Positions 35,377-44,586 of a stretch of DNA of 64,000 bases are shown here, piece by piece. The translations under genes and the position numbers were made by a program. The stretch covers positions 372,001 to 436,000 of the forward strand of contig NZ_SJRX01000002.1 of the NCBI RefSeq assembly GCF_004352845.1. Reading direction: 5' to 3'. Origin of the DNA: Luteimonas terricola. Its GTDB lineage: Bacteria; Pseudomonadota; Gammaproteobacteria; Xanthomonadales; Xanthomonadaceae. Every line of letters begins with the position of its first letter. Within the stretch, counting starts at the first letter, position 1. The notes under the pieces were generated by a model. It was not told the origin of the DNA, did no database searches, and was given only the letters and a program-made list of their open reading frames with translations.

Positions 35377-35776
35377 CGGCGCACATCCGTGCGCCGCTTG
35401 GCATGCAGCCTTCGCGTTCATGCCGGTGCGGCGCGCGTGCATTCGCACCGCGCCTCGCCCGGCATTCCCCCGTGCAGACAGCTTGCCCCGAGCGCGCCAT
35501 GCCGCAGGCATGGCTGGCGCTCGCCGGCGGCCGGGCTGCGCCTTGCGCAGCGGCGCCGGGGCATCGCACCCCCGTGCCGTCAGGCCGGGGGAAGATGCAG
35601 GGCAAGATTGAAGGGTGCGGCACCACGGTGCGCACAAAGCCAGTCTGCACGTGGGGTTGGCGCGGCACGCGCCCTATCGCGGCACCGTGCCGCGAGCAGC
35701 GTCAATGCCGCACGGGCATTGGCGAAACCGCGTGCATCACGCCCTGTGGTGCGCTGCACTTCGCCGGAGCTGCCGC
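35377..35776. other. 400-bp non-coding region with inverted repeats, candidate oriT
   Basis: This gap directly precedes the relaxase gene, where oriT often lies. TCGCGGCAC (35677-35685) and GTGCCGCGA (35687-35695) form a perfect inverted repeat around one base, and GGTGCGGCACC-like repeats lie near 35615. Open frames here overlap on both strands and have no family resemblance. No nic consensus was identified, so oriT is a position-based guess. Confidence 0.35.
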
Positions 35777-37729
35777 ATGAGCCGGCGCAGCAATGACGAC
35801 GCCGACCGCTTCCGCCTGCGCCCCGGCGCGCCGAAGCAGCGCGGCGATGCCTTCGTCTCCAAGGTGCTGCGCCAGGCCAGCAAAGCGGCCAATGCCACCG
35901 GCGGCAAACGCGGCAAGGCACCCGGTTCGCGGTTGGGGCGCGGCCACGTCGCCGCGCGCTTCACCGGGCAGTCGCTGTCCGCGACCTCGCGCCGCGCCAC
36001 CGTCAAGGTGCGGTTGGTGTATCTCAAGCAGGCCGGCGCGCGTTCGACCATCACGCACCTGCGCTACATCGAGCGCGAAGGCGTCGGCCGCGACGGCGAG
36101 CCGGGGCAGGCGTACAGCACGACCACCGACGACGCCGACCTGGCCGCCTTCGAGGAACGTGGCCGCGAGGACCGTCACCAGTTCCGCTTCATCGTCTCGC
36201 CGGAAGATGCCGCCGAGCTGGAAGACCTGCGGCGCTACACCCGCGACCTGATGACCCGCATGGAAGCCGATTTGGGCACGAGACTCGATTGGGTTGCCGT
36301 CGATCACTGGAACACCGACAACCCGCACACCCATGTCGTCTTGCGCGGCAAGGACGACACCGGCAAAGACCTCATCATCTCGCAGGAGTACATCACGCGC
36401 GGCATGCGCGAACGTGCCGCCGAACTCGCCACCGAATGGCTCGGGCCTCGCACCGAGCTGGAGATCCAGCGCAGCATGGCGCGCGAGGTGGAACAGGAAC
36501 GGTGGACGGGGTTGGACCGTACCCTACAGCGTGAAGCGGCGGACGGCCTGGTGCATGTCGAACACTTCAACGAACCCCGGCTGCAACGCCAGCGCCTGCT
36601 GCTGGTTGGCCGCCTGCAACGCTTGCAGCGCATGGGACTAGCGAGTGAAAGCCAGCCTGGTGTGTGGGCCGTTCATGCCGACGCGGAACCAACGCTGCGC
36701 GCGATGGGCGAGCGCGGCGACATCATCCGCACCATGCAACGGGCCATGAGCGGCCAGCCGCGCGAGCTGGCTGTCTTCGAGCCAGGTGAGGACGGCCGAA
36801 CCGTCATCGGCCGGGTGGCCGCCAAGGGGCTGGCCGACGAACTGCTCGACCGGGGCTATCTGATCATCGACGGCGTGGATGGCAAGGCCCACTATGTCGC
36901 GCTCAACGCCCGCGACGCACCCGGCAACTACCCGACCGGCGCTGTGGTGGAAGTGCACGGTTCCGCCGAGGTGCGGACGGCGGACAGGAACATCGCCGCG
37001 CTGGCGAGCGATGGGCTGTATCGCACCGATCATCACCTGGCGATTGCACAAGGTCAGGCGCAGGCCGGCCGCGATCCGCAGGAAGTCGTTGCGGCCCATG
37101 TCCGTCGGCTGGAAGCCCTGCGCCGGGCCGGTATCGTGGAGCGTGTGGCCGAGGGGCTGTGGAAGGTGCCGGACGATCTGCCCGCACGCGGGCATCAGTA
37201 TGACGCGCAGCGCCTGGGCGGCGTGGCCGTGGAGTTGAAATCGCACCTGCCCATCGAGCGGCAGGCTCACGTGATCGGGGCTACCTGGCTGGATCAGCAG
37301 TTGATCGGTGGCGGCAAGAGATTTGGAGATTTTGGCTTTGGCAGCGAGGTCAAGGACGCGCTACAGAATCGGGCAGATTTCCTGGCCAAACAGGGACTGG
37401 CCGAGCGGCGCGGCCAGCGGGTGATCCTGGCGCGCAACCTGCTGGCGACGCTGCGCAATCGGGAACTGACGCAGGCCGCGCAGGACATTGCCACCGAAAC
37501 CGGGCTGGAGCATCGCTCAGTGGCCGACGGGCAGCGCGTGGCCGGCATCTATCGGCGCAGCATCATACTTGCCAGCGGGCGCTATGCGATGCTCGATGAC
37601 GGCATTGGGTTCCGTCTGGTCCCGTGGCGGCCGGTGATCGAACAGAGACTGGGACAGCAGATCGCCGCCACGGTGCGAGGCGGTGGCGTGTCGTGGGAAA
37701 TCGGACGTACCAAGGGCATATCCGTCTAG
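35777..37729 (+). CDS. DUF3363 (VirD2-type) relaxase
   Basis: A 650-residue conjugative relaxase that should nick oriT and pilot the transferred strand. The catalytic metal triad is visible in DHWNTDNPHTHVVLRG (His177, His184, His186). The preceding EDRHQFRFIVSPEDA and YTRDLMTRMEADLGTRLDWV are typical of VirD2/RlxS-like relaxases. The C-terminal half is DUF3363 (LLVGRLQRLQRMGLA, GRVAAKGLADELLDRGYLIIDG, IERQAHVIGATWLDQQL). Start ATG 35777 (MSRRSNDDADRFRLRPG). Length agrees with intact family members. Accessory cargo begins right after its stop. Confidence 0.92.
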   Translation: MSRRSNDDADRFRLRPGAPKQRGDAFVSKVLRQASKAANATGGKRGKAPGSRLGRGHVAARFTGQSLSATSRRATVKVRLVYLKQAGARSTITHLRYIEREGVGRDGEPGQAYSTTTDDADLAAFEERGREDRHQFRFIVSPEDAAELEDLRRYTRDLMTRMEADLGTRLDWVAVDHWNTDNPHTHVVLRGKDDTGKDLIISQEYITRGMRERAAELATEWLGPRTELEIQRSMAREVEQERWTGLDRTLQREAADGLVHVEHFNEPRLQRQRLLLVGRLQRLQRMGLASESQPGVWAVHADAEPTLRAMGERGDIIRTMQRAMSGQPRELAVFEPGEDGRTVIGRVAAKGLADELLDRGYLIIDGVDGKAHYVALNARDAPGNYPTGAVVEVHGSAEVRTADRNIAALASDGLYRTDHHLAIAQGQAQAGRDPQEVVAAHVRRLEALRRAGIVERVAEGLWKVPDDLPARGHQYDAQRLGGVAVELKSHLPIERQAHVIGATWLDQQLIGGGKRFGDFGFGSEVKDALQNRADFLAKQGLAERRGQRVILARNLLATLRNRELTQAAQDIATETGLEHRSVADGQRVAGIYRRSIILASGRYAMLDDGIGFRLVPWRPVIEQRLGQQIAATVRGGGVSWEIGRTKGISV

Positions 37730-37769
37730 TGTCGGATGCCCCATGCAGCTCCACGTCTCGAAGCCGGCG

Positions 37770-38729
37770 TCAATCGCGCGGCGGGTGGCCTGCTGATCGC
37801 CGAGCGCTTCCGTTTGTGTTCGCACGCCCTAGCACGATCTCAACTTGACGCGCCAGATCAGCTTCCTGGTGCAACCAAGCGCGAAAAGCTAGAAGTGCCG
37901 GATCTTCCTTTCGAATAGCGCGGTATTCTAGAAGCCAACTCCCGACTGTGTGCGCGACGATCGGGAATGGCGCGACCAACCGGCCCGCTGCCAGGGCGTC
38001 GCTGACGTAAGGGATTTGAGCGATAGCGACTCCGACCCCGTCGAGCGCTGCCTGCATCGCCATGACATTGCTCTCGAACGACACTTCACTGGCGGGGTGC
38101 ACGGGAGAACGCAAGCCCGCAGCCTCGAACCAGTACGGCCATTCATTGGGCATGTCGGACACGACGATGAGAATCGCGTCGCGCAAATCGTCAGGCGAGC
38201 GCAGCGTCGATGCGAGTTTAGGGGTGCAGACCGGCACGACGGCGCTCGGGAATAGGCGTTCTGCATCGTAGCCTGGCAACGCGTCGGTATCGCGTCGGAT
38301 AGTGCAGGTCCAGTCATCGCGTACCGGACGAGTTGCGCCACCCGTCGCCATGCGCACTTCGACGTCGGGATGGCTGCGATAGAAGCTTGCCAGTCGCGGG
38401 ATCAACCAAGTGATCGCCAAGGTTGGACCGACTCCAACCGTCAGCACCGGGCCACTACGCATTGCCGTAACGCTTTCGGTGAGCCGGGCAATGGAATCGA
38501 AAGCATCAGTCAGACCGGACAGCAGCGCCTGCCCTTGCGCCGTCAGTTCAAGCGCGTTCGCATGTCGCAGAAACAGAGGAAAGCCAAAACGATCTTCCAG
38601 CAGACGGACCAAGCGACTTACCGCAGTTTGGGTGACGTTCAGCTCTCTTGCCGCGGCAGTGAAACTGCCATGCCGGCCAGCCGCCTCAAAAGCCCGCAGT
38701 CCGTTCAGCGAGGGTAATTGTCGCATCAT
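37770..38729 (-). CDS. LysR-family regulator (GcvA-like), cargo
   Basis: A 319-residue LysR-type regulator. The winged HTH is at about 4-62 (LNGLRAFEAAGRHGSFTAAARELNVTQTAVSRLVRLLEDRFG) and the effector-binding domain from about 90 (LTVGVGPTLAITWLIPRLA). The 'FEAAGRHGSFTAAARELNVTQ' style resembles the GcvA/AmpR group. It is divergent from the exported cupin gene with a 109-bp shared region, the classical LysR arrangement, so it probably controls cupin and porin. Two adjacent ATGs (38729, 38726) could start it. The Arg-rich last residues look species-specific. Confidence 0.9.
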   Translation of the reverse strand: MMRQLPSLNGLRAFEAAGRHGSFTAAARELNVTQTAVSRLVRLLEDRFGFPLFLRHANALELTAQGQALLSGLTDAFDSIARLTESVTAMRSGPVLTVGVGPTLAITWLIPRLASFYRSHPDVEVRMATGGATRPVRDDWTCTIRRDTDALPGYDAERLFPSAVVPVCTPKLASTLRSPDDLRDAILIVVSDMPNEWPYWFEAAGLRSPVHPASEVSFESNVMAMQAALDGVGVAIAQIPYVSDALAAGRLVAPFPIVAHTVGSWLLEYRAIRKEDPALLAFRAWLHQEADLARQVEIVLGRANTNGSARRSAGHPPRD

Positions 38730-38735
38730 GTGAGA

Positions 38736-38754
38736 CCCCAATTTTTTCTTGGGG
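38736..38754. promoter_or_regulatory. Inverted repeat in the LysR/cupin divergent promoter
   Basis: CCCCAA (38736-38741) and TTGGGG (38749-38754) face each other across 7 bases just upstream of the LysR start. It is a plausible autoregulatory site within the divergent intergenic region 38730-38838. Confidence 0.4.
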
Positions 38755-38838
38755 GAATGGTAAGTTAAAGTCGTTTGTCTGACAATGCCTACTACCTTAA
38801 TATGCCTTGAAAGAATCAAATTTCTTACGGAGGCTCAC

Positions 38839-39378
38839 ATGCACTACTTCGCTAATTCAGGCTCTGTTTTCAACTGGCTATCGCCAGCGCAATGTCCGGT
38901 TCCAGTCGGACCCGGCCTTTGGGCATCTCTGAAGGTTGGGAGGCAATGTGTGACCAAAGGCGCTCTCTTCAGCATCGTCATTGCGATAACAGGAGTTTTA
39001 TGTATGGCTTACACCCAACCGGCTTTCGCCCAGGAAAAGCGAGGCGTGATACCGCATGCGCCGCTGCTGAGAACAGCCGTGCCCGATACGGCTAACCAGG
39101 AAGTCGCCGTCTATCACGTCGAATATGAGCCGGGTGGCATCAATCCACGGCACCTTCATCCGGCTGCGGTCACCTTCCACATCCTTTCCGGCACTGGCAT
39201 CTGGCAGGAGGAAGGTGAACCGCCAGTCACTCTACGCGCTGGCGACAGTCTGCTCGTTCCGGCCGGCACCATTCATGCTCACTGGAATCCGAGTTCAACG
39301 GAGAGACTCCGCTTTCTCGAATTCATCGTGGCTGAAAAGGACAAAGGGCGGTCCATTCCAAAACCATTGGAAGACTAG
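38839..39378 (+). CDS. Exported or membrane-anchored cupin-domain protein
   Basis: A 179-residue protein with a hydrophobic segment (FSIVIAITGVLCMAYTQPAFAQ, about 43-64) ending in a signal-peptidase-like AFAQ, then a single cupin domain (about 80-165): PGGINPRHLHPAAVTFHILSG with metal-ligand histidines, and GDSLLVPAGTIHAHWN. ATG 38839 follows ACGGAGG, but the extra 40 residues before the signal are unusual; GTG 38950 (residue 38), just ahead of the hydrophobic segment, is an alternative start. Periplasmic cupins of this kind have no assigned reaction. It is followed by an outer-membrane porin gene, so both may serve uptake of one compound. Confidence 0.8.
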   Translation: MHYFANSGSVFNWLSPAQCPVPVGPGLWASLKVGRQCVTKGALFSIVIAITGVLCMAYTQPAFAQEKRGVIPHAPLLRTAVPDTANQEVAVYHVEYEPGGINPRHLHPAAVTFHILSGTGIWQEEGEPPVTLRAGDSLLVPAGTIHAHWNPSSTERLRFLEFIVAEKDKGRSIPKPLED

Positions 39379-39498
39379 CGTGTGTCGGGGACTGGGCAAT
39401 TCAGTACGAGCAGGATCTTCGTGAGCAGGCACATTAAGCGAAGTGGTTTGGAACCTGCACCGGACCATTCTTGTCCTCGCCCGCGTAAATGTAATTGC

Positions 39499-40914
39499 GT
39501 GAAACGATGCGGAATCTTCACGGCGACGGCGATTGTCGCTGCGATCCTCGCCGGCGGACCCGCCGCCGCGCAGGATTCCGCCAGCGCCCGGCTGGAGGCG
39601 CTGAAGGCGGAAATCAACGAGCTGCGGAACGAAGTCGAGGCCCTGAAAGGGGACGTTGCGGAGGGGCGAGAGGAAGCCAGAGGGGCCACTGGGCAGATGG
39701 CTGCGGCCAAAACGGAGCCGCCCGCCGACGCACCTAGCATTCGAGTATCCTCCAGCAACCAGCCGACGATCTGCAGTTCCGACGGGCGAAACTGCATCTC
39801 GCTCACGAGCCGCCTGCAGCTCGACTTCGGCGGCTACAACTACCGGCCGAACACCACGGCCACGACGCCGCAGAATCTTGTCGGCGGCGTGATCGCGCGC
39901 CGAGCGAAGTTCGGGGTCATCGGCGCGTTCCTGAACGACTGGGGATACAGCATCGAATTTGAGGGTGGCGGGTCCGGCGGCGGGTCCGGCGTGGTCCTAG
40001 ATAAAGCTTACCTTTCCTATAGTGGTTTCGAACCATTCAAGATCTGGGCCGGCATTCTCAGCGTGCGCTACTCGCTCGACCGAGCGACAAGTAACAACAA
40101 CATCACCTTTATGGAGCGAGCCGCGCCCGTGGAAGTCGCCGCCGGCATCGGCGCCGCCACGCGTTCAGGCTTCGGCATTACCGCCAACGAGCGGCAATGG
40201 TGGGCCGGCGCCTTCCTGACGGGACCGGCCTCCGGCAGGACATCGCACGATGCAAGGCAGACCGCCGCGACCGGACGGGTGGTGTTCCTGCCAGTTCTGA
40301 CCGACAGCGCCTCGCTCCTGATCGGCGGCGACGTGCAGTACCTGTTCGATGCGCCGACGGGCGCCTCGGAACTGAACCTGCGAGACCGGATTGAGATGCG
40401 CATCGACGGCAACCGCATCTTGGGCACCGGTCCTCTTCCGATCGACTCCGCGCGCGTCTTGAGCGCGGAACTGGCCGGAACACTGGGCAGCTTCCACTTC
40501 CAGGGCGAGTATTTCGATTTCAACGTCGAGCGGCCCCCTGGCAACGGGCCCAGCCTCAACTTCAGCGGCTATTACATCCAAGGCGGCTATATCCTCACCG
40601 GCGAGACGCGACGCTACAGCGCAAGCTCCGGCTCTTATGGGAGCGTTGCGCCAAGTCGTCCCTTCGACTGGAGGATGGGCGACTGGGGCGCATGGGAGAT
40701 TGCTGCGCGCTACAGCATGATTGATCTCAACGACAGGGACATCTTCGGCGGCCGGCAGGAGAACCTCACGCTCGGCCTGAACTGGTATGTGAACAGCAAC
40801 ATCCGCTTCATGCTTAATTACATCAACGGCACGGTGGACAAGCGAACGGGTGGCGGTGGCGACATTGGCGCGAGGTACCAAGCCGTTGGTGCCCGCACGC
40901 AGATCGCGTTCTGA
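39499..40914 (+). CDS. OprO/OprP-type outer-membrane porin
   Basis: A 471-residue porin of the phosphate-selective porin O/P family. GTG 39499 starts a signal peptide (FTATAIVAAILAGGPAAAQ); a longer frame from 39382 would bury it. The mature protein begins with a short coiled coil (LEALKAEINELRNEVEAL), then the barrel: RLQLDFGGYNYRP, IARRAKFGVIGAFLNDWGYS, FKIWAGILSVRYSLDRATS and NFSGYYIQGGYILTGETRRY. It ends ARTQIAF with the C-terminal Phe needed for outer-membrane insertion. Despite the family name, substrates vary. It is the last gene of the LysR-cupin-porin cargo; 40915-41168 after it holds no gene. Confidence 0.88.
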   Translation: MKRCGIFTATAIVAAILAGGPAAAQDSASARLEALKAEINELRNEVEALKGDVAEGREEARGATGQMAAAKTEPPADAPSIRVSSSNQPTICSSDGRNCISLTSRLQLDFGGYNYRPNTTATTPQNLVGGVIARRAKFGVIGAFLNDWGYSIEFEGGGSGGGSGVVLDKAYLSYSGFEPFKIWAGILSVRYSLDRATSNNNITFMERAAPVEVAAGIGAATRSGFGITANERQWWAGAFLTGPASGRTSHDARQTAATGRVVFLPVLTDSASLLIGGDVQYLFDAPTGASELNLRDRIEMRIDGNRILGTGPLPIDSARVLSAELAGTLGSFHFQGEYFDFNVERPPGNGPSLNFSGYYIQGGYILTGETRRYSASSGSYGSVAPSRPFDWRMGDWGAWEIAARYSMIDLNDRDIFGGRQENLTLGLNWYVNSNIRFMLNYINGTVDKRTGGGGDIGARYQAVGARTQIAF

Positions 40915-41168
40915 CCTCCATCCACGAAAGACCAAGGAATGACCGCCGCATCGACGCCTCTTCCTTGACCTACAGCGACGTGCCCCGCGCGAACACGAAG
41001 CTGCAACGTTCGCTAGTTCCAGCGCTGGGTTGAGGCGGTGCTGTTGCTCCTCGCACCTCTGACTGGGGACACCATCTTTACGGCTAACGCAAATGATGGC
41101 GATCAAGGCTAAGGCTTCCACAACGATCGAAGCAGTCGGTGGTGCTATCACACAAAGGAGATCGTCCA

Positions 41169-42110
41169 GTGGAATTTCGTCATCTGCGTTGCTTTCTGGC
41201 CGTTGCTGAAGAACTCCACTTTGCCCGTGCCGCTGAGCGGCTACACATCGAGCAGTCACCTCTATCACGTGCTATCAAGGAACTGGAAGAGGAGTTGGGC
41301 GTGCAGCTCTTTGTGCGCACTACTCGCAGCACGCGCTTGACTCTCGCCGGAAAGCTGTTCCTCAATCACATTCCGCGCGTGTTTGCAGTCCTGGAGCAGG
41401 CGCGTGAAAGCGTGAAATCGGCTACCAATGGCTTTCACGGGCAGTTGCGCATTGCTTTGTCTGATGGCATCACACCATCGCGCCTGCCGGCGCTACTGGC
41501 ACGTTGCCGCGAAGAATATCCAGAAATCGAAATCCGGCTCTTCGAAGTGCCGCTGGATCAGCAGATCAAGGGCCTGCATGATGATCTGTACGACGCGGGC
41601 TTTTCCATGGCCGATGAGGCCGGCGACGGCATCATCGTCAATCCAGTTTGGGAAGACCAGTTGATGGTAGCCGTGCCCGCGCGTCATCCCGTGCTGGCTT
41701 ACAAACGAATTCCGCTGGAAGAAGTGCTGCGCTACCCGATCGTGCTGGGTGATCCCGCAGCATGCGAAGGCCATGCTCGCCAAGTTGATCGCATCCTGCG
41801 CCGACAGGAACGGGAGCCGCTGATCGCGCAGCGTGTGGCGACGTTCGACGTGATGATGATGCTGGTATCGGCCGGCTTGGCATTGGGCCTTGCGGGTGGC
41901 GCGCACATCGCATTCAGTCGTGAGCTAGGCGTCGTGGCGCGCCCGCTTGCGGGACAGCCACCCTTGTTGACTACTTACCTGCTTCGTAGGGACGCCGAAC
42001 CGTCGCAGATGCTGGCTCGCTTCATTGAACGGCTGGCGTCCATGGAGTCGAACGATCCTGATTGGCCTGCATCCTCAAAATCTGGTGCTTTGAAGGATAT
42101 CGAGCTATGA
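41169..42110 (+). CDS. LysR-family regulator of the transfer region
   Basis: A 313-residue LysR-type regulator (EFRHLRCFLAVAEELHFARA; LHIEQSPLSRAIKELEEELG as recognition helix). Its position upstream of traG is that of TraR in Tn4371-type ICEs, so it is likely part of the backbone and may control transfer genes; that is inference. The GTG start at 41169 follows AAAGGAG. Its stop overlaps the EexN-like lipoprotein gene by 4 bases, which couples the regulator to entry exclusion. Confidence 0.88.
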   Translation: MEFRHLRCFLAVAEELHFARAAERLHIEQSPLSRAIKELEEELGVQLFVRTTRSTRLTLAGKLFLNHIPRVFAVLEQARESVKSATNGFHGQLRIALSDGITPSRLPALLARCREEYPEIEIRLFEVPLDQQIKGLHDDLYDAGFSMADEAGDGIIVNPVWEDQLMVAVPARHPVLAYKRIPLEEVLRYPIVLGDPAACEGHARQVDRILRRQEREPLIAQRVATFDVMMMLVSAGLALGLAGGAHIAFSRELGVVARPLAGQPPLLTTYLLRRDAEPSQMLARFIERLASMESNDPDWPASSKSGALKDIEL

Positions 42111-42373
42111 AGAAGATCATCCTGCTTCTGCTCGCTTTGATGCTAACCGCATGCGGTCAGTCAAACCCGATCGCGACCAAGACCACCATTGAAACGGTGG
42201 AGTCCCTTGCAGCTAATCCCGAGCGCCTCAAAGAGCTGCGTCAGCAATGCAAGCTGGAACGAGCCAAGCTGGGCAATGAGTTGTGCAACCGGGTTTCTGA
42301 GGCAACGCGCAAGCGCTTCTATGGCGACGGCAAGGTGCCGTATACATCACTGGAGAATCCGCCCAAATTTTGA
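42107..42373 (+). CDS. EexN-family entry-exclusion lipoprotein
   Basis: An 88-residue lipoprotein: signal KKIILLLLALMLTACG with lipobox Cys18, then TVESLAANPERLKELRQQCK, LGNELCNRVSEATRKRFYGDG, two cysteines and the motif set of EexN-like/TrbK-like exclusion proteins. These block redundant conjugation into cells that already carry the element. The ATG overlaps the LysR stop. A strong terminator follows, so it is not in the traG transcript. Confidence 0.85.
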   Translation: MKKIILLLLALMLTACGQSNPIATKTTIETVESLAANPERLKELRQQCKLERAKLGNELCNRVSEATRKRFYGDGKVPYTSLENPPKF

Positions 42374-42416
42374 TTGTAGGCAGTTCGCCACGAATCATTT
42401 AATTTCTGTCAAACAC

Positions 42417-42448
42417 GCCGCAATGCGCCATCGCTTGCGGCTTTTTTT
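42417..42448 (+). terminator. Terminator after the exclusion lipoprotein gene
   Basis: GCCGCAA (42417-42423) and TTGCGGC (42435-42441) form a 7-bp stem with an 11-base loop followed by TTTTTTT (42442-42448). It separates LysR-EexN from the traG-trb operon. Confidence 0.8.
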
Positions 42449-42591
42449 CTGCCTACGCCCCTGCGCGAGTTCTTGCTTTTTGTTCGACCTTTCTCCCGAT
42501 AACGGTCTTTGACCGGCACTGACCCGGCACCGATCCTGACACCAGCGGCACGTTGAACGCAGTGCGCGCAGGGGAAATCGGAGGCCGGGAG

Positions 42592-44586
42592 ATGCAAGGG
42601 ACGAACGTGTTGTTCGGTCAGATTGCCGTGGTATTCAGCATCGTGATCGCCGGAGTGTGGAGCGCCACACAATGGACAGCTGCGACCCTTGGTTATCAGA
42701 TACGTCTTGGCTCGCCGTGGTTCGATTTCCTTGGCACGCCGATCTACCACCCGTGGAAGCTGTTCGAGTGGTGGTTCCTTTTCGACGCCTATGCGTCGCA
42801 CGTCTTTGACATTGGTGGCGCCATCGCGGGCGGAAGCGGCTTGGTGGCCGTGGTGGTCGCCATAGGCATGTCCATCTGGCGCTCGCGCCAATCTCGTCTG
42901 GTCACGACCTACGGCTCGGCCCGCTGGGCCGATGCCGCGGAAATCTGCAAAGCCGGGCTGACCCAGCCATCCGGAGTCTTCCTCGGCCTGCATGGCCGCC
43001 AGTACCTGCGACACGAAGGCCCAGAACACGTCCTGACCTTCGCGCCCACGCGCTCGGGCAAGGGCGTCGGCCTGGTGGTGCCCACGCTGCTGTCGTGGCC
43101 CGCGTCCGCCGTGATCCACGACATCAAGGGCGAGAACTGGGCTATCACCGCCGGCTGGCGCTCGCGCTTCTCGCACTGCCTGCTATTCAACCCTACCGAT
43201 GCGAAGTCCGCCGCCTACAACCCGCTGCTGGAAGTACGGCGCGGTGCGCATGAAGTGCGCGACGTGCAGAACATCGCGGACATTCTGGTCGATCCCGAAG
43301 GCGCGCTGGAGCGGCGCAACCACTGGGAGAAGACTTCGCACGCGCTGCTGGTCGGCGCGATCCTGCATGTGCTCTACGCCAGCGAGGACAAGACGCTGCG
43401 CGGCGTCGCCAACTTCCTGTCCGATCCCGCGTGTCCGTTCGAGGTGACGCTGCATCGGATGATGACGACGAAGCACCTCGGCGATGCACCGCATCCCGTC
43501 GTCGCGTCTGCTGCGCGCGAAGTGCTCAACAAGTCGGACAACGAGCGGTCCGGCGTGCTGTCCACCGCGATGAGTTTCCTTGGCCTGTACCGCGACCCCA
43601 CGGTGGCCGAAGTCACGTCGCGCTGCGACTGGCGCATCGCGGACCTGATTTCCGCGCAGCATCCTGTATCGCTGTACCTCGTGGTACCGCCGTCGGACAT
43701 CAGCCGCACCAAGCCGCTCATTCGTCTGATCCTCAACCAGATCGGACGGCGCCTCACTGAATCGCTCGATGGCAGCGACGGCGTGGAGCGCAAGCACAAG
43801 CTGCTGCTGATGCTCGACGAGTTCCCCGCACTCGGCCGGCTCGACTTCTTTGAATCCGCGCTCGCCTTCATGGCCGGCTACGGGCTGCGCGCCTTCCTGA
43901 TTTCGCAGTCGCTCAACCAGATCGACAAAGCCTACGGCCAGAACCATTCGATTCTGGACAACTGCCATGTGCGCGTGACCTTCGCCACCAACGACGAACG
44001 CACGGCCAAGCGCATTTCCGAAACGCTGGGCACCGCCACCGAGCTGCGCGCGCAGCGCAACTACGCGGGCCATCGGCTCGCGCCCTGGCTCGGGCACCTG
44101 ATGGTGTCGCGGCAGGAAACGGCGCGCCCGCTGCTCACGCCCGGCGAGGTGATGCAGCTCCCACCCGACGACGCCGTGGTGATGGTCTCCGGCCATCCGC
44201 CGATCAAGGCGAAGAAGCTGCGCTACTACGCGGACGCCAACTTCAAGCGCCGCGTGTTGCCAGCACCCACGCTGGCGCAGGGCCGCTACGCCGATGCCCC
44301 GGCCGCGCGGCCCGATGACTGGAGCGCCTTGGCGATTCCCGCCATGCCTGCCGTGCCCGCTGTGGCTTCGGACTTGGGAGACGCCAACGAAGGCGGCCCG
44401 CGCCAACAGCCCGAGCTGTCCGAAGTCGTCGCCTACAGCTCTGAATCCGAGCACGCGGCCAGCGATCTGGCGCTGCTCGATGACGACGACGATCTGCCGC
44501 TTCCCCTGCCGTCCCAGCTCGACCCGCGCTTGCAGCGCGCGGCTCGGCTGGCCGCCCTCAACCCCGACGACGGAATCCAGCTATGA
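42592..44586 (+). CDS. traG: Type IV coupling protein TraG/VirD4
   Basis: A 664-residue coupling ATPase that brings the relaxase-DNA complex to the transfer channel. Two N-terminal TM segments (about 8-35 and 72-96) anchor it in the inner membrane. Walker A is PTRSGKGV (152-159), and Walker B is LLLMLDEFPALG; the VirD4 all-alpha region lies between. The C-terminus is acidic (LLDDDDDLPLPLPSQ). I use ATG 42592 (MQGTNVLFGQ), preceded by GGAGG, rather than the TTG at 42553. The stop overlaps the following small gene by 4 bases. Confidence 0.94.
   Translation: MQGTNVLFGQIAVVFSIVIAGVWSATQWTAATLGYQIRLGSPWFDFLGTPIYHPWKLFEWWFLFDAYASHVFDIGGAIAGGSGLVAVVVAIGMSIWRSRQSRLVTTYGSARWADAAEICKAGLTQPSGVFLGLHGRQYLRHEGPEHVLTFAPTRSGKGVGLVVPTLLSWPASAVIHDIKGENWAITAGWRSRFSHCLLFNPTDAKSAAYNPLLEVRRGAHEVRDVQNIADILVDPEGALERRNHWEKTSHALLVGAILHVLYASEDKTLRGVANFLSDPACPFEVTLHRMMTTKHLGDAPHPVVASAAREVLNKSDNERSGVLSTAMSFLGLYRDPTVAEVTSRCDWRIADLISAQHPVSLYLVVPPSDISRTKPLIRLILNQIGRRLTESLDGSDGVERKHKLLLMLDEFPALGRLDFFESALAFMAGYGLRAFLISQSLNQIDKAYGQNHSILDNCHVRVTFATNDERTAKRISETLGTATELRAQRNYAGHRLAPWLGHLMVSRQETARPLLTPGEVMQLPPDDAVVMVSGHPPIKAKKLRYYADANFKRRVLPAPTLAQGRYADAPAARPDDWSALAIPAMPAVPAVASDLGDANEGGPRQQPELSEVVAYSSESEHAASDLALLDDDDDLPLPLPSQLDPRLQRAARLAALNPDDGIQL

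Noticed and set aside
42553-42591. TTG start for traG at 42553
   Set aside because: The extra 13 residues have no good ribosome site, whereas ATG 42592 follows GGAGG and matches the family N-terminus.
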